Shown here: in pieces, positions 50,014 to 59,549 of the stretch | Layout: the number at the start of each line of letters is the position of its first letter | How positions within the stretch are numbered: position 1 is the first letter of the stretch | Origin: Rhodoblastus acidophilus | GTDB lineage: Bacteria; Pseudomonadota; Alphaproteobacteria; Rhizobiales; Beijerinckiaceae | Assembly: GCF_009720655.1 (NCBI RefSeq) | Contig: NZ_WNKS01000004.1 | Span: forward strand, 211,823-275,822 | Direction of reading: 5' to 3' | Length of the DNA: 64,000 nt | Program-made: the position numbers and the translations under genes | The notes under the pieces: model-generated | What the model was told of the DNA's origin: nothing | Seen by the model: only the letters and a program-made list of their open reading frames with translations | Database searches by the model: none

Positions 50014-50553
50014 ATGCGCAAAATTTTCTCCTCCGCCGCTGTCGCGGTCCTCGTTTTTGGAGGCGCCGCGTCCGCCAAGGAATATCCTGTCGGGAAAAAG
50101 CAGCAGCTCGGCGGCATGGAGGTCGGCGCCGTCTATCTCCAGCCCATCGAAATGGACCCGCCCGGCATGATGCGCGCGGCCAAGGACTCCGACGTGCATT
50201 TGGAGGCCGACATTCACGCCTCCAAAGGCAATCCCAACGGTTTCGCCGAAGGCGACTGGATTCCCTATCTCGCCATCGGCTTCGAGCTGACCAAGCTGGA
50301 CGACGGCCAGACGGTCAAGGGGGATTTCATGCCCATGGTCGCCAATGACGGCCCGCATTACGGCGAAAACGTCAAAATGTTCGGTCCCGGCAAATACAAG
50401 CTGACGCTCACGATTTCGCCGCCGAACTCCTCCATGCACAACCATTTCGGTCGCCACACCGACAAGGAGACGGGCGTGGGCGAATGGTTCAAGCCGCTGA
50501 CGGCGGTGTACGAGTTTACTTTTGCCGGCATCGGCAAGAAGGGCGGCTATTGA
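50014..50553 (+). CDS. ftrA: P19/FtrA-like periplasmic iron-uptake protein
   Basis: Periplasmic copper/iron-binding protein of the P19 (Tp34) family, which oxidises or delivers iron(II) to an FTR1 permease. The 179-residue protein has a signal peptide (1-21) and the metal-binding residues expected of P19: acidic and methionine-rich GGMEVGAVYLQPIEM, H62 and H68 (VHLEADIHA), H105 and M112 (GPHYGENVKM) and the HNHFGRH cluster (132-138). ATG 50014 with TGGAG upstream. First gene of the cluster, behind an Irr-type box. Confidence 0.9.
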   Translation: MRKIFSSAAVAVLVFGGAASAKEYPVGKKQQLGGMEVGAVYLQPIEMDPPGMMRAAKDSDVHLEADIHASKGNPNGFAEGDWIPYLAIGFELTKLDDGQTVKGDFMPMVANDGPHYGENVKMFGPGKYKLTLTISPPNSSMHNHFGRHTDKETGVGEWFKPLTAVYEFTFAGIGKKGGY

Positions 50554-50599
50554 TTGGCCTGCATCCTGCTTGCGGATGAGGCGTGAACGGAGGGTGACG

Positions 50600-50947
50600 A
50601 TGCGGGCGACGGGACTGGGGCTGGCTTTGGTTTGCGGCTTGCTGGCGCCGTTGTTGTTTTTCGCGCCCGCGCGCGCGGCGGAGGAGCCGACGTTTCGCAT
50701 CGAGTTCAACGACGGCGCGATCACGCCGGGGCGGCTGGAAGTGCCGGCCAACACGCGCTTCCGCCTTGAGCTGAAGAATATCGGCAAGACGCCGGCCGAA
50801 TTCGAAAGCAAGGAGTTGAAGAAGGAAAAGGTCTTGGCGGCGGACTCCGAGTCCGTCCTGGTGTTCCGCACGCTCGATCCCGGAGAATATCCGTTCTTCG
50901 ACGATTTCCACCCCGACGCGCCCCCGGCGATCCTTGTGGCGAAATGA
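50600..50947 (+). CDS. ftrB: Cupredoxin-like protein, FtrB type
   Basis: A 115-residue exported protein with a signal peptide (about 1-26, ending ARA) and a cupredoxin-type beta sandwich: FRIEFNDGAITPGRLEVPAN, FRLELKNIGKTPAEFES, FRTLDPGEYPFFDDFHP. The FFDDFHPDAP end (H104) is characteristic of FtrB partners of P19. It probably passes electrons between FtrA and the membrane oxidoreductase. GGAGGG ribosome binding site 7 bases before ATG 50600. 7 bases separate its stop from the next start; in Brucella and Bordetella the FTR1 permease gene (ftrC) sits here. Confidence 0.88.
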   Translation: MRATGLGLALVCGLLAPLLFFAPARAAEEPTFRIEFNDGAITPGRLEVPANTRFRLELKNIGKTPAEFESKELKKEKVLAADSESVLVFRTLDPGEYPFFDDFHPDAPPAILVAK

Positions 50948-50954
50948 GCCCCGC

Positions 50955-52382
50955 ATGAATATGGCGATCCGCGAGCCAGACGTGACATCGGCGCCAGCGC
51001 CAAGAGGCGCCGCCGCCCGCGCGCTCGCCGGTTTCGGCGATGTCTTGATGCGCCATCAGGCTCTGATCCGCCGCGTGCAGTGGATCGTTGTTGGCTTCTA
51101 CCTGCTGCTGGTCGCGGTTCCCGCCTTCCTGCCGCTGCCCGAATCACACGCCCATATCTGGAACAACCTCACTCTGTTTGCCCAGTTCGCCTTCTGGGGC
51201 GTGTGGTGGCCGTTCGTGCTGCTATCCATGGTTCTCGTCGGCCGGGTCTGGTGCGGCGTGTTCTGTCCGGAAGGCGCGTTGACCGAGTTGGCGAGCGAAC
51301 ACGGCCGCGGCGGCTCGCTGCCGCACTGGCTGTCGTGGAAGGGCTGGCCGTTCCTCGCCTTCGTCCTCACCACCATCTACGGGCAGATGGTCAGCGTCTA
51401 TCAATATGCCGCGCCGGCCCTGCTGGTGCTCGGCGGCTCGACCGTGGCCGCCATGATCGTGGGGTATCTCTGGGGCCGCTCGAAGCGGGTTTGGTGCCGC
51501 TATCTCTGCCCGGTTTCCGGGGTGTTTGGCCTTCTGTCAAAACTCGCGCCGATCCATTTCAAGGTGGATGAGCGGGCTTGGCATGCCCACAACCAGAGCG
51601 GCGCCCCCACGCCAAAGCTGAATTGCGCGCCGCTGGTGCCGGTCAAGATCATGAAGGGGGCGAGCGCCTGCCACATGTGCGGCCGCTGCTCCGGCTTCAA
51701 AGATTCCGTCGCCCTGTCGATCCGCGCGCCGGGCAGCGAGATCGTCCATGTCGCGGGCAAAACCCCTCGTCCCTGGGAGACGGCGCTGATCGTGTTCGGG
51801 CTGATGGGGGTGGCGGTGGGCGCGTTCCATTGGTCGGCGAGCCCCTGGTATGTTGCGCTCAAACAACTCGCGGCGGAAAAACTGGTGGACGTTGGCGCGG
51901 TGTGGATGCTCCAGCCGCTCGCCCCCTGGTGGCTGCTCACCAATTATCCCGACCAGAACGACACCATGTCGCTGCTCGACGGCGCCATGCTGCTTGCCTA
52001 TGTCGCCGGGACCGCCGCCGTGATGGGCGGGTTTCTCCTTGCCTGCCTCGGACTCGCCGCCCGCGCCATCGGCCCGGCCAAAACTTCGGCGCGGCTGCAC
52101 CATTTCGCCCAATGCCTGATTCCCGTGGCGGCTTGCGGCGTGTTCCTCGGACTGTCCGCCCTGACCGTGACCCTGCTCAAGCAGGAGGGGGTTCGCTTGG
52201 CCTTTGTCCCGCAAATCCGCGCGTTCCTGTTGGCCGGCGCCGGGCTTTGGGCCGTCGGCCTTGCGTGGCGGGTGAGCGGCCTCTACGCCGCCGCGCCGCG
52301 CCGGCTCGTCGCCATGGTCCCGATGCTCGCCGCCATCGGCGCCGGCGTCGGCGCCTGGATCATGCTGTTCTGGATCTGGTAG
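50955..52382 (+). CDS. ftrD: Polyferredoxin-like membrane iron-sulfur protein, FtrD type
   Basis: A 475-residue inner-membrane protein with about eight helices and cysteine motifs of the NapH/CcoG kind: WCGVFCPEGALTE (about 98-110), VWCRYLCPVSG (about 178) and a CHMCGRC cluster (about 236-242). In characterised FtrABCD systems this member moves electrons to or from the P19-cupredoxin pair. The C-terminal half adds more membrane helices. ATG 50955 is 7 bases after ftrB. No permease gene precedes or follows. Confidence 0.87.
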   Translation: MNMAIREPDVTSAPAPRGAAARALAGFGDVLMRHQALIRRVQWIVVGFYLLLVAVPAFLPLPESHAHIWNNLTLFAQFAFWGVWWPFVLLSMVLVGRVWCGVFCPEGALTELASEHGRGGSLPHWLSWKGWPFLAFVLTTIYGQMVSVYQYAAPALLVLGGSTVAAMIVGYLWGRSKRVWCRYLCPVSGVFGLLSKLAPIHFKVDERAWHAHNQSGAPTPKLNCAPLVPVKIMKGASACHMCGRCSGFKDSVALSIRAPGSEIVHVAGKTPRPWETALIVFGLMGVAVGAFHWSASPWYVALKQLAAEKLVDVGAVWMLQPLAPWWLLTNYPDQNDTMSLLDGAMLLAYVAGTAAVMGGFLLACLGLAARAIGPAKTSARLHHFAQCLIPVAACGVFLGLSALTVTLLKQEGVRLAFVPQIRAFLLAGAGLWAVGLAWRVSGLYAAAPRRLVAMVPMLAAIGAGVGAWIMLFWIW

Positions 52383-53501
52383 TCAGCCGGCCTTCGCGGC
52401 TTTCCGCGCCCTGCGTGTCTCCAGCCGCCATAGCCAGCCGACCAGCTTCCAGGCCAGGGACTTTTTGATTGCCGCCAACTCGCCGCCGGCCGCGGCCCGG
52501 TCGCGCTCAGCCTGCGCTCGTGCGGCGCGCAAGTCCCGCAAGCCGCGCAGCGCGCCCGGCGCCGACTCCCACAGCAGCGGGTCTGTTTCAGCGCCCTGCG
52601 GCAAGAGCCGGGTTTCCTCCAGGAGCGCGCCCGTGGCGAGCAGCGCCAATTGCTCCGCTTCGCCGCGCGTATCGGCCAACAAGTAAAGCGTCGGCAGCAG
52701 CGGGAACGCCCAATTGACCTGCAGTCCGCCAAAAAGTTGGGCCCCGGCCGAGGCGTCGCGCAGGTCGACCTTGTCGCGCCGCAAGGCCGAGGCGCAGACA
52801 AAGGCGTTTTCGACCACATGCGCCCAGCGGTCAGTCTCCAAAATCGTGTTCGAGCCATGGATGCGATAGCTGAGCAGTTTTTCCGTGATCCGGCGCAGGT
52901 TGAAGCGCGCCGACGCGCGCAACGCCCAATCCCAGTCATGGGCATAGCGCAGCGCCCGGAAAGGCCCGATCGCGTCATACACCGATCGCGAAAAAAAGAA
53001 GTTGGAGGTGGTGATGGCGATATTGCCGCACCACAGGCCATAAACGTCCGGCTTGCCTGCCGAAAGCCGGCAGACCATGTCGTAATATTCGGTGTAGCCG
53101 CTGCCGGGCGCGAAACTCACGCCATTCTCATCCACCAGGTTCAGCGCCGATATGCCGAAGAACGGCGCCTCGCCGGCCGCTTCGACAAAAGCGGCCAGCC
53201 GGTTCGGCGCATAGACATCGTCGGAATTCAGGATGGAGATGAACGCGCCGGTCGAAGCCGCGATGGCTTCGTTGAGGGTTTCGTGCGCGCCCCGATTCTC
53301 CCGATGCGACGCCTTCACGCGGGGATCGTGGCCGTAGCGCTCCATGATGAACTCGTAGGAGCCATCGCGCGAGCCGTCGTCGATCACGACGATTTCGAAA
53401 TGCGGATAGGTCTGGTCGAGCACGCTGTCGATGGCCCTCCCGACATATTTCACGTGGTTGAAGGAGGGAATGACGACGCTGACCAGGGCGCGATCCTGCA
53501 T
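52383..53501 (-). CDS. Family 2 glycosyltransferase
   Basis: Transfers a sugar from an activated donor, probably in surface polysaccharide synthesis. The 372-residue protein has the GT-A fold start VSVVIPSFNHVKYVGRAIDS, VVIDDGSRDGSYE, the HRENRGAHETLNEAI segment and the metal-binding ISILNSDDVYAP (about 90-101). The C-terminal third is helical and may bind the acceptor or membrane. Donor and acceptor cannot be read. It converges with ftrD, whose stop abuts its own. Confidence 0.9.
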   Translation of the reverse strand: MQDRALVSVVIPSFNHVKYVGRAIDSVLDQTYPHFEIVVIDDGSRDGSYEFIMERYGHDPRVKASHRENRGAHETLNEAIAASTGAFISILNSDDVYAPNRLAAFVEAAGEAPFFGISALNLVDENGVSFAPGSGYTEYYDMVCRLSAGKPDVYGLWCGNIAITTSNFFFSRSVYDAIGPFRALRYAHDWDWALRASARFNLRRITEKLLSYRIHGSNTILETDRWAHVVENAFVCASALRRDKVDLRDASAGAQLFGGLQVNWAFPLLPTLYLLADTRGEAEQLALLATGALLEETRLLPQGAETDPLLWESAPGALRGLRDLRAARAQAERDRAAAGGELAAIKKSLAWKLVGWLWRLETRRARKAAKAG

Positions 53502-53685
53502 GATGCTATCTACTCCACGTCAACCGGCCAGCACTTCCTGAGGACGGCGCTTTTGCAACTTGATCCGCCGCGCTTAATCGAACCGTGACACCGAGGCAAG
53601 GAAGGGTTTTCGCGCCGGTCCCGCCGGCGTGGTCGAGCGGCGGATCGGCGTCAGTGCAAGAGACTGCGGGATTGGAGAAGCCTGC

Positions 53686-55413
53686 TCAAGGATATGCAGG
53701 GGTGGCGCTGACGGTCTCCGCGCCAAGCTCACTCAGAGTGCTGACCAGCGCCGAGAGGTCCACGGGTTTGGTCAAAAATCCTTGCATGCCCGCGAGCAGC
53801 GCGGCCTCACGGTCGTCGTCGAACGCATTGGCGGTCAGCGCCAGGATCGGCACGGGCTTTTCGAACCGCGCCTGTTCGATCGCGCGTATCATTTTCGCCG
53901 CGGACAAGCCGTCGAGCCTGGGCATGCGCAGGTCCATGAGAACGGCGGTGAAGCGCGGGATCAGGCCGTCAAGGCTGCTCTCGAGGAGCGTGACGGCTTC
54001 CGCGCCGTCGTGCGCGCGAAGCAAACTGGCGCCGAGCTTGCCGAGTTGCCGTTCGACGAGCAGCGCGTTGACGTCATTGTCCTCCGCCAGCAAGAAGTGT
54101 TTTCCCGAGAGGAGGGGGGGCGGACTTTCCGCCTTCCTCGCTTCGCCCTCGTTCCCTCGGCCGGCGGCGTGGACAAGTTTTTTTGCGACGGATTCCAGGC
54201 GCACCGGCTTCACCAGCCAGCCGTCAAAATGCTTCAGCATGGCCTCGCCGAAGGCGCGGCGCTCCAAAGGCGAGAATTGCAGCACGCGCTGGCAGTCTGG
54301 AAAATTTCGCGACAGGGCCGAGAGATCGCCAATGATCTTTTCGCCGAGCGAGCAATCGAAAATGACGATTTCGAATTTTTGGGCGAGCATCGACGCCGCG
54401 CCCGCCTGGTCGCGCGCGACATGCGTTTGCGCGCCCTCGTCGGCGAGGCGGCGGGCCAGATAGTCGCCGCCAAACGGCGCATCGCCGACGATCAGGACGC
54501 GTCGCTCCTGGAGCCGTCGCCCGATCTCGCGCGGCGAAAACTTGCCGCGCTCCAGGGGGATTTCGAAGCAGAACTGCGATCCCCGCGGTCCCGAGCTTTC
54601 GAGCCACAGCTTGCCGCCCATCTGTTCGACAATCCGGCGCGAAATCGCCAGCCCCAGGCCGGCGCCCTCGTGGCGCCGGCTCGAGGAGCCGTCGCCCTGT
54701 TCGAAATCCTGGAAAATCGCCGCGCGCTGCGACTCGCGGACGCCCGGCCCGGTGTCGCGGATGGAAAAACGCAGCCGACCCTCGGAGCCTGAGCCGACTT
54801 CCAGCGCGACACCGCCGCTTTCGGTGAATTTGACCGCGTTGCCGACGAGGTTGATGAGGACTTGCCGCAACCGGCCGGAGTCGCCGATCACCAGTCTTGG
54901 CGCCTCCCTGTCGACAAAACTGCATATCTCCAGGCCTTTGTCCTGCGCGCGCGGCGCCAAAAGCTCCACGGCGCCTTCGATGAGGGCGGGCAAGTCGAAC
55001 TCGGCGGGCCTCAGCTCCAGTTTTCCGGCTTCCAGCCGGGAGAAATCGAGGATGTCGTTGATGAGCGACGACAGGGCGTCGCCGGATGCGCGGATCGCGG
55101 CGAGGTAGGAATCCTGTTCGGCGTTCAGGGGCGTGGCCGCCAGAAGCTCCGCCAGCCCGAGAATGCCGTTGAGCGGCGTTCTGAACTCATGGCTGACGGT
55201 GGCGAGGAAGCGCGACTTGGCTTCGCTCGCGGCTTCGGCCTTGTCGCGCGCGGCGGCGGCGGATTTCAGCTCCCAGACTTCGTCCTGGGCGGCTTCGAGC
55301 CGCTGTTCCGCGGCGTGGAGCCGCGATGCGCAGCGCCGAAGCTTTTCGCCCAGAAAGAGCGCCACGCCTGCGAGCAGGGCTGCGAGGAATGGAAGTGCGA
55401 TCGAATGAGCCAT
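53686..55413 (-). CDS. Hybrid sensor histidine kinase with two receiver domains
   Basis: A 575-residue membrane-bound kinase. One membrane helix (about 5-22), a coiled coil (30-65), HisKA with H75 in ATVSHEFRTPLNGIL, the ATPase with N box LINLVGNAVKFTESGG, DTGPGVRESQ and GAGLGLAISRRIVEQMGG, then a degenerate receiver (about 300-420; LIVGDAPF, one acidic residue of the usual pair) and an intact C-terminal receiver (about 440-560; LLAEDNDVN, VLMDLRMPRLDG, GFLTKPV). It has no periplasmic sensing domain and no partner regulator nearby. Confidence 0.93.
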   Translation of the reverse strand: MAHSIALPFLAALLAGVALFLGEKLRRCASRLHAAEQRLEAAQDEVWELKSAAAARDKAEAASEAKSRFLATVSHEFRTPLNGILGLAELLAATPLNAEQDSYLAAIRASGDALSSLINDILDFSRLEAGKLELRPAEFDLPALIEGAVELLAPRAQDKGLEICSFVDREAPRLVIGDSGRLRQVLINLVGNAVKFTESGGVALEVGSGSEGRLRFSIRDTGPGVRESQRAAIFQDFEQGDGSSSRRHEGAGLGLAISRRIVEQMGGKLWLESSGPRGSQFCFEIPLERGKFSPREIGRRLQERRVLIVGDAPFGGDYLARRLADEGAQTHVARDQAGAASMLAQKFEIVIFDCSLGEKIIGDLSALSRNFPDCQRVLQFSPLERRAFGEAMLKHFDGWLVKPVRLESVAKKLVHAAGRGNEGEARKAESPPPLLSGKHFLLAEDNDVNALLVERQLGKLGASLLRAHDGAEAVTLLESSLDGLIPRFTAVLMDLRMPRLDGLSAAKMIRAIEQARFEKPVPILALTANAFDDDREAALLAGMQGFLTKPVDLSALVSTLSELGAETVSATPAYP

Positions 55414-55677
55414 GAGCGTCGCATTTTGGCGGCCGCAAGTATGCGGTCGTCAGTCTTAGGCTTGCGGTATCAAGATTTTCTTACCAGCAGGGGGCGGACG
55501 CCAGCGCTTCGGAGGAGGGATGAGAAAATCCCGCCCGAAAGCCGGCGGCATGGGTCACCCGCGCTCAAGCCAAGTCGCGACGTGGCATGGGCGGCCAGGC
55601 CGAAGACGCCGGCGCGTTTTTTCTGGAGGGCGGCGATCGAACAGACCGGTGGGTCGATCGTCGCCTCCGGTCGATTT

Positions 55678-57528
55678 TTACCCCAGCGCGAAAAAACCGC
55701 GCCCATCCATCCAGGCGATGATCGCGTCCGCCGCCTGCTCGGGGGTCGCGCCATCCCCGCCGATGACGATTTCCGGCGCTTCCGGCCGCTCGTATGCCTG
55801 GTCGACGCCGGTGAAATTCTTGATCTGTCCGGTCAGCGCCTTCTTGTACAAGCCCTTGGGGTCCCGGGCGATACAATCCGCAAGCGGCGTGTCGACGAAA
55901 ATCTCGACGAATTCGCCTGTTTCGACGAGATCGCGGACCAGCCGGCGCTCTGCGGCGAAGGGCGAGATGAACGAGCACAGGACAATCAGGCCGGATTCGA
56001 CCATCAGCTTCGCGACCTCGCCGACGCGGCGGATGTTTTCGACGCGGTCGACTTCGGTAAAGCCCAGATCCTTGTTCAGCCCGTGGCGGACATTGTCGCC
56101 ATCGAGAAGAATGGTGTGGGCGCGCCGTTGCAGCAGCTTGGCCTCGAGGGCGTTCGCAATGGTCGATTTTCCGGCGCCCGACAGGCCGGTGAACCAGAGA
56201 ATGCCCGGTTTCTGGTGCTTGAGGATGGAGCGCTTGGCCTTGTCGAGGGTGAGCGCCTGGAGATGCACGTTGCTGGCGCGCCGCAGGGCGAATGCGATGA
56301 CGCCGGCCGCCGCGACGCTGTTGGTGGCGCGGTCGACGAGGATGAAAGCGCCGGTGGTGCGGTTGTCCGCATAGGCGTCGAAGGCGATCGGTTTTGACAG
56401 CGCGAGGTTGCAGAGGCCGATCTCGTTGAGATGAAGTGTCTTGGCCGCCGCCTGCGCCTGCGTTTCGACATCGACCCTGTGCTTGATCTCGGTGACGCTG
56501 GCGGGAATGACGGCGCCGCCGCATTTCAGCAGATACGAGCGTCCCGGAAAAAGCTGCTCCTCGCTCATCCAGATCAGATGCGCCGCGAACTGGTCGGCGA
56601 CATCGGGCCGGTTGAGTGGGTCGCATAGCAGGTCGCCGCGCGAGGCGTCGATCTCGTCGGCGAACACCAGGGTGACGGAGTCAGGCGCTTCGGCGCGCTC
56701 CAGGTCGCCGTCCATGGTGACGATGCGGGCGACGCGCGTCTTTTTCCCCGAGGCGGCGACGACGATTTCGTCGTCCCTGGCGATGCTCCCGGAGGCGAGC
56801 GTTCCCGCCATGCCGCGAAAGTCGAGATTGGGACGGTTGACCCATTGGACGGGGAAACGCAGCGGACGGTGGGCCGTGGCTTCCTCGACATCGGCCTGCT
56901 CCAGGAAACTTAGGAGGTCCGGCCCCTTGTACCAGCTCATGTGCGCGGAAGCGCCGGAGACATTGTCGCCGCGCCGCGCCGAAAGCGGAATGGGCGTGAC
57001 CGTCGCGAAATTCAGCGTGGCGCTCGCAGCCCTGAAATCCGCGACAACGCGCTCGAACACGGCCTGGTCGTAGTCGACGAGGTCCATCTTGTTGACCGCG
57101 AGCACCACGTGGCGGATGCCCAGCAGCGACACGATGTTGGCGTGTCGGTGGGTCTGGACCAGAAGGCCTTTTCGCGCGTCCACCAGGAGGATGGCGAGGT
57201 CGCAGTTGGAGGCGCCGGTCGCCATGTTGCGGGTATATTGCTCGTGGCCAGGGCAGTCGGCGACGATGAACGAACGATTTGCCGTCGAGAAATAGCGGTA
57301 GGCGACGTCGATGGTGATTCCTTGTTCGCGCTCGGCCTCAAGGCCGTCGACCAGGAGCGCGAAATCCACCTCCTCGCCCGTCGTGCCGAATTTTTTCGAA
57401 TCGCGCTCCAGGCTGGCGAGCGTGTCGTCGAAGATCAGGCTGCGCTCGTAAAGCAGGCGTCCGATGAGGGTGGACTTGCCGTCGTCGACCGAACCGCAGG
57501 TGAGAAAACGCAAAGTGGGCAGCGGCAT
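55678..57528 (-). CDS. cysNC: Sulfate adenylyltransferase subunit 1 / adenylylsulfate kinase
   Basis: Bifunctional enzyme of sulfate activation. The N-terminal GTPase (about 1-420) has G1 [15 protein letters not shown] (11-25), G3 [17 protein letters not shown] and G4 NKMDLVD, driving ATP sulfurylase with CysD. The C-terminal APS kinase (about 430-616) has [14 protein letters not shown] (about 443) and the FxSPF segment here ISPFAAERR. Product is PAPS. 616 residues is normal for the NodQ/CysNC fusion. Start overlaps cysD's stop by one base (ATGA). Confidence 0.95.
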   Translation of the reverse strand: MPLPTLRFLTCGSVDDGKSTLIGRLLYERSLIFDDTLASLERDSKKFGTTGEEVDFALLVDGLEAEREQGITIDVAYRYFSTANRSFIVADCPGHEQYTRNMATGASNCDLAILLVDARKGLLVQTHRHANIVSLLGIRHVVLAVNKMDLVDYDQAVFERVVADFRAASATLNFATVTPIPLSARRGDNVSGASAHMSWYKGPDLLSFLEQADVEEATAHRPLRFPVQWVNRPNLDFRGMAGTLASGSIARDDEIVVAASGKKTRVARIVTMDGDLERAEAPDSVTLVFADEIDASRGDLLCDPLNRPDVADQFAAHLIWMSEEQLFPGRSYLLKCGGAVIPASVTEIKHRVDVETQAQAAAKTLHLNEIGLCNLALSKPIAFDAYADNRTTGAFILVDRATNSVAAAGVIAFALRRASNVHLQALTLDKAKRSILKHQKPGILWFTGLSGAGKSTIANALEAKLLQRRAHTILLDGDNVRHGLNKDLGFTEVDRVENIRRVGEVAKLMVESGLIVLCSFISPFAAERRLVRDLVETGEFVEIFVDTPLADCIARDPKGLYKKALTGQIKNFTGVDQAYERPEAPEIVIGGDGATPEQAADAIIAWMDGRGFFALG

Positions 57529-58430
57529 CAGAAATAACCCTCGCGCTTCTTCTTTTCCATGGAGCCGGATTCGTCGAAATCGATAAGACGGCCCTGGCGT
57601 TCGGAGGTTTTGGACGCGCGCATTTCCGCGATAATGTCTTCGAGCGCGGCGGCTTCGGACTCGATGGCCCCGGTGAGCGGATAGCAGCCGAGGGTGCGAA
57701 AGCGCACCTGGCGCATTTCCGGCGTCTCCTGAGCCTTCAACGGCAGCCTTTCGTCATCCACCATGATCAGCGCGCCGTCTCTGCGCACGACCGGGCGCGG
57801 CTTGGCGAAATAGAGCGGAACGACGGGAATGTTTTCGGCGGCGATATAGTCCCACACGTCCAGTTCGGTCCAGTTCGACAGCGGAAAGACGCGCATCGAC
57901 TCGCCCGGCTGGATGCGGGTGTCGAACACGCGCCACAGTTCCGGCCGCTGGTTCTTGGGGTCCCAGCCGTGCGCGGCGTTGCGGTGGGAAAAGATGCGCT
58001 CCTTGGCGCGGCTCTTTTCCTCGTCGCGGCGGGCGCCGCCAAAGGCCGCGTCGAACTTCCACTTGTCCAGCGCCTGGCGCAGTCCTTCGGTCTTCATCAC
58101 CTGCGTATGGACCGACGAACCCGACGCCACCGGAGAGACGCCCCGCGCGACCCCTTCCTGGTTCACGTGAACCAGCAGGTCCATGCCCACCCGCGCCGCG
58201 GTCTCGTCGCGGAAGGCGATCATTTCGCGAAATTTCCAGGTGGTGTCGACGTGGAGCAGTGGAAAGGGCGGTTTGGCCGGATAAAAGGCCTTGAGCGCCA
58301 GATGCAGCATCACGCTCGAATCCTTGCCGATCGAATAGAGCATGACCGGATTGGAAAACTCCGCCACGGTCTCGCGGAGGATGAAAATGGACTCGGCTTC
58401 CAGACGCCGCAAATGTTCACTTAAAACCAT
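57528..58430 (-). CDS. cysD: Sulfate adenylyltransferase subunit 2
   Basis: Catalytic PP-loop subunit of ATP sulfurylase, making adenylyl sulfate from ATP and sulfate with CysN. The 300-residue protein shows the PP-loop [14 protein letters not shown] (about 40-53), [36 protein letters not shown] and [18 protein letters not shown] 58430 chosen over an upstream frame. Divergent from cysQ, 91 bases away. Confidence 0.96.
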   Translation of the reverse strand: MVLSEHLRRLEAESIFILRETVAEFSNPVMLYSIGKDSSVMLHLALKAFYPAKPPFPLLHVDTTWKFREMIAFRDETAARVGMDLLVHVNQEGVARGVSPVASGSSVHTQVMKTEGLRQALDKWKFDAAFGGARRDEEKSRAKERIFSHRNAAHGWDPKNQRPELWRVFDTRIQPGESMRVFPLSNWTELDVWDYIAAENIPVVPLYFAKPRPVVRRDGALIMVDDERLPLKAQETPEMRQVRFRTLGCYPLTGAIESEAAALEDIIAEMRASKTSERQGRLIDFDESGSMEKKKREGYF

Positions 58431-58521
58431 TGAATGTGTCGATCTCCGCAACAAGCCTTAGACAAACCGCGCGTAGCGTATAGAAAGCTGGAATTTGCGA
58501 TTTTAGCAAGACGGAGCCCGC

Positions 58522-59322
58522 ATGGCCGACGTTCAGACTTTTTCACTCGATTTCCCCGCGATCGCCGATCTCTTCGTTACGACCGCCCTGGAGGCGGGCG
58601 CCGCGATTCTTCCCTATTGGCGCAAGGACGCGGACGCGCAGGCGAAAGCCGACGGCAGCCCGGTCACGGCGGCCGATCTCGCGGCCAACAGCGTCATTCT
58701 CTCCCGGCTGGCGGACGCCCTGCCGCAAATCTCCGTAGTTTCCGAAGAGGCCGAGACGCCCGAGGCCGCAGCCGAGGCCGACGTGTTCATCCTGGTCGAT
58801 CCGCTTGACGGCACCAAGGAATTCTTGAAGGGAGCGGAAGAGTTCACCGTCAACATCGCGCTGGTCGAGCGCGGCGCGCCGGTATGCGGCGTGGTGTTCG
58901 CGCCGGCCCAGGGACGCCTCTGGGTCGGCTGCGAAACCCGCGCCCGCGCCGGCGTCCTGCCCGTGGGCGTCGTCGATCCCGAACGCATCGTTTGGACGGA
59001 GATCGGCTGCCGGAAGGCGCCGGAGAAACTCATCGCCGTGGTCAGCCGCTCACATCTCGACAAGGAGACGCAAGACTGGCTCGCGCGTCACGACTGCGGC
59101 GCCGCGCCCTCGGGCTCGTCGATAAAATTCTGTCTGGTCGCGGAGGGGGCGGCCGATGTCTATCCGCGTTTCGGCCGCACCATGGAATGGGACACCGCCG
59201 CCGGCGACGCGGTTTTGCGCGCGGCTGGCGGGCGCATGGAAACAGTGTCGGGCGCGCCGTTTGCCTATGGCAAGAGCGATGAGGGCTACGCCAATCCCGG
59301 TTTTGTCGCCCGAGGCAGGTGA
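58522..59322 (+). CDS. cysQ: 3'(2'),5'-bisphosphate nucleotidase
   Basis: Removes 3'-phosphate from PAP (and PAPS) to give AMP, preventing build-up when PAPS is used. The 266-residue inositol-monophosphatase-fold protein has the metal-binding VSEEAETPE (about 73), DPLDGTKEFLKGAEEFTVNI (about 93-112) and C-terminal GRTMEWDTAAGDAVLRAAGG. Divergent from cysD-cysNC; the three form a PAPS cycle. Confidence 0.95.
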   Translation: MADVQTFSLDFPAIADLFVTTALEAGAAILPYWRKDADAQAKADGSPVTAADLAANSVILSRLADALPQISVVSEEAETPEAAAEADVFILVDPLDGTKEFLKGAEEFTVNIALVERGAPVCGVVFAPAQGRLWVGCETRARAGVLPVGVVDPERIVWTEIGCRKAPEKLIAVVSRSHLDKETQDWLARHDCGAAPSGSSIKFCLVAEGAADVYPRFGRTMEWDTAAGDAVLRAAGGRMETVSGAPFAYGKSDEGYANPGFVARGR

Positions 59323-59458
59323 GCGGGGCCCGGGAGATGGCCTTGTTGTTGCGAGCTTCGCGAGCTTGTGGGCGCCAGGGATGATCTTTTCGACGCTCTG
59401 CGAGCGACAGCATCGTTCAATTCGGGTGTCGAGAGTTACGTAAAGGCAACAGCGGCGA

Positions 59459-59472
59459 TTGACTGAGATCAA
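59459..59472. promoter_or_regulatory. FNR/FixK-type box upstream of rfbC
   Basis: TTGACTGAGATCAA fits the FNR/FixK palindrome TTGAT-N4-ATCAA at nine of ten bases. Centre is about 85 bases before the rfbC start. It overlaps a second short inverted repeat, GAGAT-N5-ATCTC (59465-59479). A site of this size can arise by chance. Confidence 0.4.
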
Positions 59473-59549
59473 TAATCTCCCTAATTGCTTAGGGGTCACA
59501 CTTATGCTTGGCTATATCCGTTCGATGTGAGCCGGGTTGGAAGCAGCAC

